From Streptomyces sp. HB132 (GTDB lineage Bacteria; Actinomycetota; Actinomycetes; Streptomycetales; Streptomycetaceae): DNA of 64,000 nucleotides. Positions within the stretch are counted from its first letter, which is position 1. Each line of letters begins with the position of its first letter. The DNA lies in contig NZ_JAFBGA010000007.1 of NCBI RefSeq assembly GCF_016909575.1, forward strand, positions 124,001-188,000, in the 5' to 3' direction. Below the pieces are notes generated by a model. That model saw only the letters and a program-made list of their open reading frames with translations. It was not told where the DNA came from and ran no database searches. The position numbers and the translations under genes were made by a program. Shown in pieces: positions 7,341 through 14,194 of the stretch.

Positions 7341-8192
7341 ATGAAACATGATCAGATTCCAGTGGAAAGACGCGTCGTGCTGCGCCTCGCCCTCGCACTG
7401 GGGGCCGCCGCGGCGGTGCACATGATCGCGGCGGATCCTGCCGGGACGCCCGTGCGGCCCGGCGGCGAACCCCCGGCTCCGGCCCCGGCGGCCGGACCTC
7501 CGGCCGGAGCGCAGGCGGGCCCGGGCTCCTATCGCCTGCGGCCCATGACCTCGAACACACCAGCTCGCTTCCGCCCCGCCCCGCCGCCCGTCCGTACCCG
7601 GCCGTTCGAGAAGCTGCCCGAACCGGGGAGCGACGCGATGGTGCTCAGCTTCGACGACGGCCCCGACCCGAGATACACGCCGGACATCCTCGCCACGCTC
7701 CGCCGGTACGGCGTGCGGGCGATGTTCTTCGTCTGCGGAGAGATGGCGGCCGACAACCCCGACCTGCTGCGCGAGATGGCGGACGACGGGCATGTGGTCG
7801 GCAACCACACCTGGTCGCACCCTCTGGTCCCGAAGCTCTCCCGGGGCGCGATCCGTGAGGAACTGGGCAGCACCAGTGAGGTGATCGAGAGGACGCTGGG
7901 CGCTCCGCCGCTCTGGTACCGGGCTCCATACGGCGCCTGGAACCGCAATTCCTTCGAGATCGGTGCCGCGTTGGGCATGGAGCCGATGGCCTGGACCGTC
8001 GACACGCTGGACTGGACAACGCCGGGAACCGACACCATCGTCCGCCGGGTCGAGAAGGGTGCAGCGCCCGGCGTCGTGGTGCTGTCGCACGATGCGGGCG
8101 GGAACCGGTCCCAGAGCGTGGCCGCCCTGCGCCGGTATCTGCCTGCGCTGATCGGGAGGGGCTACCGCCCGACGGTCCCGCACCGCTCCTGA
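7341..8192 (+). CDS. Exported polysaccharide deacetylase (NodB/CE4 family)
   Basis: The 283-aa protein starts MKHDQIPVERR with a membrane or signal segment (LRLALALGAAAAVHMIAA), then a Pro-rich linker to about residue 90. The CE4 domain carries all five motifs: LSFDDGPDP (base and metal Asp), NHTWSHP (metal His pair), RAPYGAW, the DTLDWTT stretch, and VLSHDAGG (catalytic His). It should remove N-acetyl groups from peptidoglycan, chitin or another GlcNAc polymer outside the membrane. An upstream in-frame extension exists, but coding character begins near this ATG. The ribosome-binding site is weak, so the exact start is uncertain. Neighbours are mostly envelope proteins. Confidence 0.9.
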   Translation: MKHDQIPVERRVVLRLALALGAAAAVHMIAADPAGTPVRPGGEPPAPAPAAGPPAGAQAGPGSYRLRPMTSNTPARFRPAPPPVRTRPFEKLPEPGSDAMVLSFDDGPDPRYTPDILATLRRYGVRAMFFVCGEMAADNPDLLREMADDGHVVGNHTWSHPLVPKLSRGAIREELGSTSEVIERTLGAPPLWYRAPYGAWNRNSFEIGAALGMEPMAWTVDTLDWTTPGTDTIVRRVEKGAAPGVVVLSHDAGGNRSQSVAALRRYLPALIGRGYRPTVPHRS

Positions 8193-8218
8193 CCGCCGGC
8201 GGCAGGAGCCCGCAGCGG

Positions 8219-8881
8219 CTACCGCGTCTCGACCAGCCGGGCGAACACCACCACGTTCCCGTCGTAGCCGTCGGCCTTCGAGTAGCCGCCGCCACAGGTG
8301 ATGACCCGGAGTTCGGCCTGCCCGGTGTCGCCGTACACCCGGGCTCCGGGGAAGTCGTTCTTGGCGAAGACCTCCACGCCGTAGATCTCGAACACCGCGA
8401 CCCGGTCGTCGTAGCGGGACACCTCGATCTGCTGGCCCCTGCTCAGGGAGCCCAGTCCGTAGAAGACCGCCGGACCGGCGAGGTTGTCGACGTGACCGAC
8501 CATCACGGAGGTGCCGCGCTGGCCCGGGGCGATGCCGTTCTGGTACCAGCCGGCGAGGTTCGGGTCCTGGGCGGGGGGTGCCTCGATCCAGCCGGCCGGG
8601 TCGAGGTTCACGTCGACGACGGGTGCGTCGACCTGGATCGACGGAATCCGGATGCGAGCCGCGGGGGCGTATGCGAGCGGCTCCACGGAATCGCCCCCGG
8701 CCGCGGGGGGCACTCCCGTGTCCCGTGGGCCGGCCACCGAAGCCGCGGCGGCCGGCTGCGGCGGACCGGGGGAGGTCTCCACGCCGTTGCGCATGAGAGC
8801 GAGGCCGGTGAGCATCACCAGGGCGATCGCGCCCCACGGTGTGCGTCTGCTCCGCTCGGCGCCCCACTGGTCCCGGCCCAT
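8219..8881 (-). CDS. Class F sortase
   Basis: A 220-aa sortase with one N-terminal membrane helix (PWGAIALVMLTGLAL) and a Pro/Ala linker. The catalytic domain runs from about residue 70: RIRIPSIQVDAPVV at its start, the catalytic His in VMVGHVDN, Cys in LRVITCGGGY and the Arg in VVVFARLVETR. The form HVDN plus TCGG and short length are typical of actinobacterial class F enzymes. It would act outside the membrane and join surface proteins to the wall. The next two genes (9204 on the other strand, and 10007-10555) encode related proteins with a C-terminal hydrophobic helix and basic tail, so they are candidate substrates, although neither has an LPXTG box. Confidence 0.93.
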   Translation of the reverse strand: MGRDQWGAERSRRTPWGAIALVMLTGLALMRNGVETSPGPPQPAAAASVAGPRDTGVPPAAGGDSVEPLAYAPAARIRIPSIQVDAPVVDVNLDPAGWIEAPPAQDPNLAGWYQNGIAPGQRGTSVMVGHVDNLAGPAVFYGLGSLSRGQQIEVSRYDDRVAVFEIYGVEVFAKNDFPGARVYGDTGQAELRVITCGGGYSKADGYDGNVVVFARLVETR

Positions 8882-9203
8882 GGTTCTCCCTTCGTCGCGA
8901 CATCGCCACGCTAGGCGGACGTCCTCGCGGCGGCGATCAGGGAAGGGCGAACGGGTGGCGGCCGATCGGACCCCGCCTGCGGCGTCTTCTCTTCGGAGTA
9001 ATGAGCGGATAAAAATTCTGACGGTCCGTGACCTGCGGCTCCGTCAGGTCCCTCACGCGGTGGACGGCGTGTCGGTTCACCGGGTGGAGCAGTGCCGATG
9101 TGCGGCATGTGCGGTATCTGGTGAGGGTTCGTCATGGGAGGCGTTCTCGTCGACTGATCCCGGAGAACATGACTCCGGGGCGCTTCCCGCTGGAGGTTCA
9201 AAG
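8882..9203. other. 322-bp divergent intergenic region, sortase / surface protein
   Basis: No credible gene is present. An AT-rich stretch (GGATAAAAATTCTG, about 9007-9020) could carry promoter elements. The 7-bp arms CTGACGG (9018-9024) and CCGTCAG (9041-9047) could form a hairpin or operator. A GGAGG at 9192-9196 is the ribosome-binding site of the surface protein. Confidence 0.5.
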
Positions 9204-9908
9204 ATGCGTGCTTCACGCGCTCTCGCGGTGACCGCGACCGCATTCGCGGCGGTCGGGCTCGCTGCCCCGCTGGCCGCCGCCGGCGGCGGCCCGGGCAGTA
9301 ACCCGAGCAACTTCCCGACCAATGTCACCGTCAACCCGTCCTCGGTCTTCCAGGGCGCCACGATGCAGGTCAGCGCGGAGGGCTGCGGGCGTTCCGGCGG
9401 CCGGGTGTGGTCGAACGCCTTTCCGACGGTCAACCTGTCGCCGGGCCGGGTCGGCTACGCCACGGCGCGTATCCGGGACAACGCGACGCCCGGTCAGTAC
9501 AGCCTGTCCGTGAGGTGCAACGACAACGACAACAACTTCGGCGGCGGCAACGGAGGCGACGGCGGCCAGGGCGGCAACGGCGGCCAGGGCGGCAACGGTG
9601 GCGACCGTGGTCAGGGCGGCCAGGGCGGCCAGGGCGGCAACGGCGGCAACGGTGGCAACGGCGGCCAGGGCGGCGGCAACGGTGGCCAGGCTGGCGGTAA
9701 CGGCGGGCAGGGTGGCAACGGCGGTGACCCGTCGGTGGCGACCGCGCGCTTCACCGTCCTCCACTCCCGTGGCGCGCAGGGCGGCCTCGGCGGCTCCATG
9801 GGCCCCAGCTCCGTCGAGATGCAGGTCGGCGGCGGCCTCGCCGCGGCAGCGGCCGTCGGCGGTGCCGTCTTCCTCGTCCGTCGCCGGATGAGCAATGCGG
9901 CGATCTGA
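9204..9908 (+). CDS. Secreted Gly/Asn/Gln-rich protein with C-terminal membrane anchor
   Basis: A 234-aa protein whose ATG is preceded by a good GGAGG. Residues 1-26 are a signal peptide (ALAVTATAFAAVGLAAPLAAA). About 30-110 form a beta-rich domain with two Cys (SAEGCGR, VRCNDN). About 113-175 are nearly pure Gly/Asn/Gln repeat (GGNGGQGG units). Then come VATARFTVLHSRG, GGLGGSMGP, a hydrophobic helix (GGGLAAAAAVGGAVFLV) and RRRMSNAAI. The C-terminal plan is that of a sortase substrate, but no LPXTG or LAXTG is visible; GGLGGS lies where such a box would be. It resembles the convergent neighbour at 10007-10555, sharing the Cys-containing domain, GGLGGS and tail. Function unknown; probably a wall-spanning surface protein. 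Confidence 0.85.
   Translation: MRASRALAVTATAFAAVGLAAPLAAAGGGPGSNPSNFPTNVTVNPSSVFQGATMQVSAEGCGRSGGRVWSNAFPTVNLSPGRVGYATARIRDNATPGQYSLSVRCNDNDNNFGGGNGGDGGQGGNGGQGGNGGDRGQGGQGGQGGNGGNGGNGGQGGGNGGQAGGNGGQGGNGGDPSVATARFTVLHSRGAQGGLGGSMGPSSVEMQVGGGLAAAAAVGGAVFLVRRRMSNAAI
9541..9725 (+). repeat. Short in-frame GGC/AAC/CAG tandem repeats
   Basis: The DNA here is a run of GGCGGCAACGGCGGCCAGGG-like units that encodes the Gly/Asn/Gln linker of the surface protein. Unit lengths vary (6 to 18 bases) and keep frame. Such tracts change length readily by slippage, so linker length may differ between strains. Confidence 0.85.
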
Positions 9909-9941
9909 CACGTCGAACCTCCTTCCCGGCCCGATACGCCC

Positions 9942-9976
9942 GTCGCCCCGAGTCCTTGACCAGGACCCGGGGCGAC
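9942..9976. terminator. Bidirectional hairpin between convergent surface-protein genes
   Basis: Arms GTCGCCCCGAGTCCT and AGGACCCGGGGCGAC (15 bp, one mismatch) enclose a 5-base loop. It sits in the 98-base gap between the two convergent genes and can end both transcripts. No T-run follows, as is common in Streptomyces. Confidence 0.8.
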
Positions 9977-10006
9977 CGTCGTGCGTCTGTATGCGGTGCT
10001 GAGCCG

Positions 10007-10555
10007 TCAGTGCTGACGGCTCGTGCGGCGCTTGCGCAGAACGTAGAAAGCACCCGCAGAAGCGGCCGCCACCAGCGCGGAGCCGGCCGCGATCTCCGCG
10101 GGATCCATCGTGTCGACGCTCCCGCCGAGACCGCCCAGCACACCACTGGGGGAGGCGGTCGAACTGGTCGTGGGGGCCGTGGTGGGAGTGGCGGTGGGGG
10201 AACTGGTGGCACCGCCGGTGATCGTCAGGTTGGCCGACCGTGTGGTGGTGCCGCAGCGGAAGGTCACCTCGTAGACGGCACCCTGCCGCGCGTCCCGGTC
10301 GACCGTGGCGGTGGCCGACCTGCCGCTCGGGATGGTGGTCGTGTCGAACACGCCCGAGAACGCGGTCGCTTCGCTGGTGCACCCCACGGCGCCGAGGGTG
10401 ACCTGGCCCCCCGGCGCGACCCTCGACGGAGTGATGGTCGGCGTGAACGGGGTGGACGTGCCGCCGTTGAGCACATCGGCCGATGCGGCCGGTGCCATCA
10501 GGAAGCAGGCGGCGGCGCCCAGCAGGGCGACGGGTGCGACACGTATCGCGCGCAT
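10007..10555 (-). CDS. Secreted Thr/Ser-rich protein with C-terminal anchor (paralogue of 9204 product)
   Basis: A 182-aa protein; the ATG at 10555 follows a GGAGGATTCACC ribosome-binding site. The signal peptide ends near ASA (residue 27). A beta-rich domain with Cys in GAVGCTSEA and FRCGTTTRSA covers about 30-115, matching the Cys positions of the 9204 protein. Then come a Thr/Ser/Pro linker (TPTTAPTTSSTASPSG), GVLGGLGGSVD, a hydrophobic helix (IAAGSALVAAASAGAFYVL) and RKRRTSRQH. No LPXTG. Together with its convergent paralogue it lies within 1.7 kb of the class F sortase, which suggests surface anchoring. Exact role unknown. Confidence 0.85.
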   Translation of the reverse strand: MRAIRVAPVALLGAAACFLMAPAASADVLNGGTSTPFTPTITPSRVAPGGQVTLGAVGCTSEATAFSGVFDTTTIPSGRSATATVDRDARQGAVYEVTFRCGTTTRSANLTITGGATSSPTATPTTAPTTSSTASPSGVLGGLGGSVDTMDPAEIAAGSALVAAASAGAFYVLRKRRTSRQH

Positions 10556-10682
10556 GGTGAATCCTCCGGGTCCCGAGGGGCAGTCGCGGAACGGATTTCC
10601 GCGAGGCATGGATGCACCTCGATGCCGGAAACGGTAGAAGCGCCGTATATCACCCGCGATCGGTGTCAGGCGAATGGGGCAG

Positions 10683-10720
10683 CCATGTCCCCCGGCCGGC
10701 GGACCGGCCGGGGGACATGG
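10683..10720. terminator. Strong hairpin after the DUF4239 gene
   Basis: A perfect 17-bp stem (CCATGTCCCCCGGCCGG and its complement) with a 4-base CGGA loop lies 17 bases beyond the stop of the minus-strand DUF4239 gene and upstream of the Thr-rich protein gene. It should separate the two minus-strand transcripts. Confidence 0.88.
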
Positions 10721-10736
10721 CGCGGCGGGTGTGCTC

Positions 10737-11504
10737 CTATCGGCCGGCGGCGTGTGGGAACAGGTCCACGAAGGGGGCGGTGGTCGCCGAGATGCCCCGG
10801 CCGAAGGGGGCGTCGAAGTCCCAGATCAGGAAGAGCAGAAAGGCGATCAGCACGCTGAAGAGTCCCGCCAGCAACAGTTCACGGAAGGTTCTGCGGATCT
10901 GAAGCGTGAAGATCAGCCCGACCGTGACCACGGCCCCCGTGATCAGGCCGAACCAGACGACTCCGGGCATGGTCGCACCCGCGTTCTGCCCCCGGGACCC
11001 CCGGGCGTCGTCGACGGCGGCCACCTGGTCCACCAGCGGCTGGTACGCCTGCCCCTCGTGGTCCGTTCGGGGCTTGTACTCCGTCACGTCGGCCCGCACC
11101 CTGTCGAGAAGTCTGGTGCCCTCCTCCGTGAGACTGCCGTGGTCCGTCATCGACCTCCATTCGTCGCCGACCACGTGGGAGACGTAGGCGTCGACGTCCG
11201 CGCGGATCCGGTCGCGGACCTCGGCGGGGTAGACGGCCGACCGTGCGCTCACCTCGTGCAGGGCCTGCGCCTCCAGGCGTACCGACTCCTGGGCGGCGCT
11301 ACGGCCCTCCCACACGCCCGCGATGGCCAGGCCGAGCACGATCGCGTACACCACTCCGATCATCATCGTCATGTACTCGATCACGTCGGGAGTCTCGGAC
11401 GGGTCGTCGTCCTCGGGGATGCGCCGGTTACTGAGGACGGCGATGGTCAGTACGACAGCGCATGCCGACGCCATAGCGATGGTCAGAACAAGCCATTCCG
11501 ACAT
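10737..11504 (-). CDS. DUF4239 membrane protein
   Basis: A 255-aa protein with four hydrophobic segments: near residues 4-25 (LVLTIAMASACAVVLTIAV), 45-68 (MTMMIGVVYAIVLGLAIAGVW), about 180-205 (VVWFGLITGAVVTVGLIFTL) and 212-235 (LLLAGLFSVLIAFLLFLIWDF). A charged loop (EVSARSAVYPAEVRDRIRADVDAYV) separates the pairs. GLAIAGVWE and ALHEVSARS are typical of DUF4239, a bestrophin-like family whose function is not established. It follows the polyproline protein gene by 16 bases on the same strand, so the two are probably co-transcribed and may form one envelope complex. A strong hairpin ends the unit. Confidence 0.85.
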   Translation of the reverse strand: MSEWLVLTIAMASACAVVLTIAVLSNRRIPEDDDPSETPDVIEYMTMMIGVVYAIVLGLAIAGVWEGRSAAQESVRLEAQALHEVSARSAVYPAEVRDRIRADVDAYVSHVVGDEWRSMTDHGSLTEEGTRLLDRVRADVTEYKPRTDHEGQAYQPLVDQVAAVDDARGSRGQNAGATMPGVVWFGLITGAVVTVGLIFTLQIRRTFRELLLAGLFSVLIAFLLFLIWDFDAPFGRGISATTAPFVDLFPHAAGR

Positions 11505-11520
11505 GGGTTCCCTTCTTCGG

Positions 11521-12042
11521 TCAGCGGGACGAGCGGGGCCGCAGCACGGCTACGGCGAAGACGGCGGGCGCGGTGATCAGAAGGGTGAGCGAGACCAATG
11601 ACGGCCCGGTCCGTGGTGTCTTGCGGGGAGGCTTTCGGTAGGTGGGGAGCGCGACGGGGGCCTGGGTCGGTGGTGCGGGGCGCGCGGTGGGTCGCGGTGA
11701 CGCGGGTTCCGGTTTCGGTTCCGGTTCGGGAGGTGCGGGTGCAGGAGGAGGCGGCGGAGGTGGTGGAGGTGGAGGAGGCGGTGGAGGCGGGGGTGGAGGG
11801 GGTGGAGGTGGAGTGGGTGGAGGGGGAGGCGGGGGAGCGGGTTCGGGCTCCGGCTCGGGTTCGGCGATGACCGCCCCGCACCGCCCCTCGCCCGCCACGG
11901 CGACGGACGAACCGCCGTCCCCCTGCCCGATGGAGGCGACCGCACAGTCGTCACCGGCCGCCGGCGACGGGGCGGCGAGCAGCAGGAGCAGGGTGGCGGC
12001 CGTCAGCCGCCATATGCGTGATCCGTACACGCCGGGGAGCAT
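11521..12042 (-). CDS. Secreted polyproline wall-spanning protein with C-terminal helix
   Basis: The 173-aa product from the ATG at 12042 (AGGGGAAC upstream) has a signal peptide (LTAATLLLLLAAPSPAAG), a short domain with two Cys (DDCAVASIGQ, GEGRCGAVIAEPE), then about 40 residues that are nearly all proline between Glu-Pro repeats. A basic Pro-rich stretch (RKPPRKTPRTGP) and a hydrophobic helix (LVSLTLLITAPAVFAVAVL) with tail RPRSSR follow. A polyproline rod of this length could cross the thick wall; the helix would anchor it in the membrane. It is the first gene of a two-gene unit with DUF4239. The opposite strand shows a poly-Gly reading frame that is only a shadow of the GGN codons. Confidence 0.78.
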   Translation of the reverse strand: MLPGVYGSRIWRLTAATLLLLLAAPSPAAGDDCAVASIGQGDGGSSVAVAGEGRCGAVIAEPEPEPEPAPPPPPPPTPPPPPPPPPPPPPPPPPPPPPPPAPAPPEPEPKPEPASPRPTARPAPPTQAPVALPTYRKPPRKTPRTGPSLVSLTLLITAPAVFAVAVLRPRSSR

Positions 12043-12155
12043 GTTCCCCTCAGCCGCCGTACACGCGGAGGGGGGAGCTGATTCCCCTGATGGAGGGGAC
12101 CTTCGGCAATTCGCGTTTACGCCCGCCGAAACTCGTACGGGCTCTCGTCGAACGT

Positions 12156-13172
12156 GTGGGGACCGGTCGGCCGTACCTGGGGCCACGAACGGCGCGGTCT
12201 CGCGTCCCGGCCGGCGGAAGGACGGCGGGAGTCGACGCGAATGCCTGGCGGAACGCCTCGCTCGCGGTGACGGCGGTGGCCCTGTTGGTGCTGACGACGG
12301 CGTGCGGTCAGGAGAGGGCTACCGCGTCCTGCGACGGCCGGGCCGTGGGAAACGCGGCTCCCGCACAGCAGGCGGCCGATGGCGCGTACGGCTCGGACGG
12401 CGGTGACGGGTCCGACGCCGCCGCGGGCGGGGCGCGGGAGGAGGCCGGGCAACTCGCCGTGTGGGACAGCAGGAAGCTGGGCAAGGTGCTGACCGGTAGC
12501 GAGGGGTTCACGCTCTACCGGTTCGACAAGGACACCTCCGAACCACCCACGTCGAATTGCGATGGTGAGTGTGCGAAGGCGTGGCCCGCGGTACCCGCTC
12601 AGGGCGCCGAAGCGCCCGCGGGCGCCGATGGCTCACTGATCGGCGAGGTCACACGGTCCGACGGAACGAAACAGCTGACCGTCGGGGGTGCGCCGATGTA
12701 CCGCTATGCCGAGTACTCCGGGCCCGGTGACGCCAATGGGCGGGGTGTCGGCGGGACGTGGTCGACGCCGGCCGGCGCCGAGGGGCCCACCGGCGGTCGG
12801 CAGACCGCCCTCGCCGGAATTTCCGTCCGCAAGGACCCGGAACTCGGAGACAGCGTCGTGGACGGGCGCGGCATGACGGTTTACCGCTTCCAGAAGGACT
12901 CGGCATGCCGATGAAGTCCGCCTGGGCGGGCGACTGTCCGAAAATGTGGCCGGTCGTCGCCCCCGTGCCGAAGAATGATGTCGAAGGAGTCGCCACGAAG
13001 GGAGTTCGTCAGCCTCGACCGTCCGGACGGCACCCAACAACAATCCCTCGACTGCCGGCCGCTCTGCAGCCTCTCCGGGGACGCGAAGCCTGCAGACACC
13101 AACGGCCAAGGCGTCGGGGGCAGATGGTACGCGGTCTCGCCCGAGGCGAAGCCGGCCGGAGCGCCCGAGTAG
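12156..13172 (+). pseudogene. Lipoprotein with secreted repeats (PF03640-like), two frameshifts
   Basis: The gene codes for a lipoprotein (VALLVLTTACGQE lipobox) with repeats of the type YRFDKDTSEPPTSNCDGECAKAW and later YRFQKDS. Near 12905 the expected codons for Trp-Pro (tgg ccg) read tgccg, a one-base loss that ends the frame at 12914. Translation in the next frame continues the family sequence (MKSAWAGDCPKMWPVV) to about 12998. There an extra base (AAGGGAGTTC) shifts back, and FVSLDRPDGTQQQSLDC to GVGGRWYAVSPEAKPAG ends at 13172. The two shifts cancel. Substitutions at usually conserved sites (DCRPLCSLSGD) support decay over sequencing error, but error remains possible. The start is uncertain (GTG 12156 chosen); related proteins may take part in redox or electron-transfer reactions, role unproven. 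Confidence 0.78.
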
Positions 13173-13375
13173 CGTTCGGACCCCTATGTGATTCCGGTCC
13201 GTCGCCGAATGCGTACACGCAGCGACGGGACGGCCGCACATGCCTCCGGTGTGTGACCAATAACGGATCTCTAATTTCCGTTTCCACTCGCTCTCCTGGC
13301 GGTCGATCAGTAGCCTCTGGTCCACACTGACCATGAACATGGCCGGATCGCCGTAGCGACTTGTTGGAGACATCG

Positions 13376-14194
13376 ATGGAGCGTCCCGCCTGGGCACCGC
13401 AGGGCATTGACATCTCGGTGCCGAGCGTGTCTCGCATGTACGACTTCTACCTGGGCGGTTCGCACAATTTCGAGGTGGACAGGGAAGCGGCCCGTAAGGC
13501 CATGGAGTTCATGCCGGGCCTGCCGAAGGTCATGCAGGCGAATCGCGCCTTTATGCGGCGGGCCGTGCACTATGCGACCACATCGGGAGTCAATCAGTTC
13601 CTGGACATCGGGTCGGGCATACCTACCTTCGGCAATGTTCATGAAGTCGCCCAGGCGGCCGACCCCGAGGCACGCATCGCCTACGTCGACCACGACTCGG
13701 TCGCGGTCGCACACAGTCAGGCGGTACTCGAGGGCAACGAGCGGGCCATCATCGCCGCCGCGGATCTGCGGAAGCCCCAGGAGATCCTGCAGAACCCGGA
13801 GATCACCGCCCTCCTCGACCTGGACAAGCCGGTGGCGCTGCTCCTGGTGGCGGTGCTCCACTTCGTCGAGGACGCGGACGATCCGTACGAGGCCGTCGCC
13901 GAACTGCGCGACGCGCTGGCCCCCGGCAGCCTGTTGGTCCTGACCCATGCCTCGTACGAGGGGATTCCGCTCACCCAGGAGGTGGCGGGCGGGACGGTCG
14001 ACGTCTACCGGACCATCCGCAATCCGCTGATCATGCGTTCCCGGACGGAGATCAGCGGCTTCTTCGAGGGGTACGAGATGATCGAGCCCGGGCTGGTCCC
14101 CATGCCCGAGTGGCGCCCTGAGTCCCGCGAGGCACTCGCGCAGGAGGACCCGTTCACTTATTCGGGCTTCGCCGGGGTCGGACGCAAGGCGTGA
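13376..14194 (+). CDS. SAM-dependent methyltransferase (DUF574 / Methyltransf_19)
   Basis: The 272-aa protein begins MERPAWAPQGID after a GGAG ribosome-binding site. The family signature is clear: SRMYDFYLGGSHNFEVDREAA near the N-terminus, the SAM-binding loop QFLDIGSGIPT, the acidic residue in RIAYVDHDSVAV and VALLLVAVLHFVED. DUF574 proteins are greatly expanded in Streptomyces and mostly lack known substrates. The stop overlaps the GTG of the PAS-GGDEF-EAL gene (GTGA), so the two products are translationally coupled and may share a regulatory role. An in-frame TTG at 13361 is an alternative start. Confidence 0.92.
   Translation: MERPAWAPQGIDISVPSVSRMYDFYLGGSHNFEVDREAARKAMEFMPGLPKVMQANRAFMRRAVHYATTSGVNQFLDIGSGIPTFGNVHEVAQAADPEARIAYVDHDSVAVAHSQAVLEGNERAIIAAADLRKPQEILQNPEITALLDLDKPVALLLVAVLHFVEDADDPYEAVAELRDALAPGSLLVLTHASYEGIPLTQEVAGGTVDVYRTIRNPLIMRSRTEISGFFEGYEMIEPGLVPMPEWRPESREALAQEDPFTYSGFAGVGRKA

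Noticed and set aside
9541..9725. CRISPR-like short repeats
   Set aside because: Units are in-frame Gly/Asn/Gln codons of variable length with no unique spacers.
9213..10382. 389-codon minus-strand frame over the Gly-rich gene
   Set aside because: Shadow of the repetitive GGC codons; no RBS or motif, and it spans two real genes and a terminator.
11642..12406. Long poly-glycine open frame on the plus strand
   Set aside because: It is the complement of the polyproline tract (CCN/GGN codons). The minus-strand gene has an RBS, signal peptide and C-terminal helix; this frame has none.
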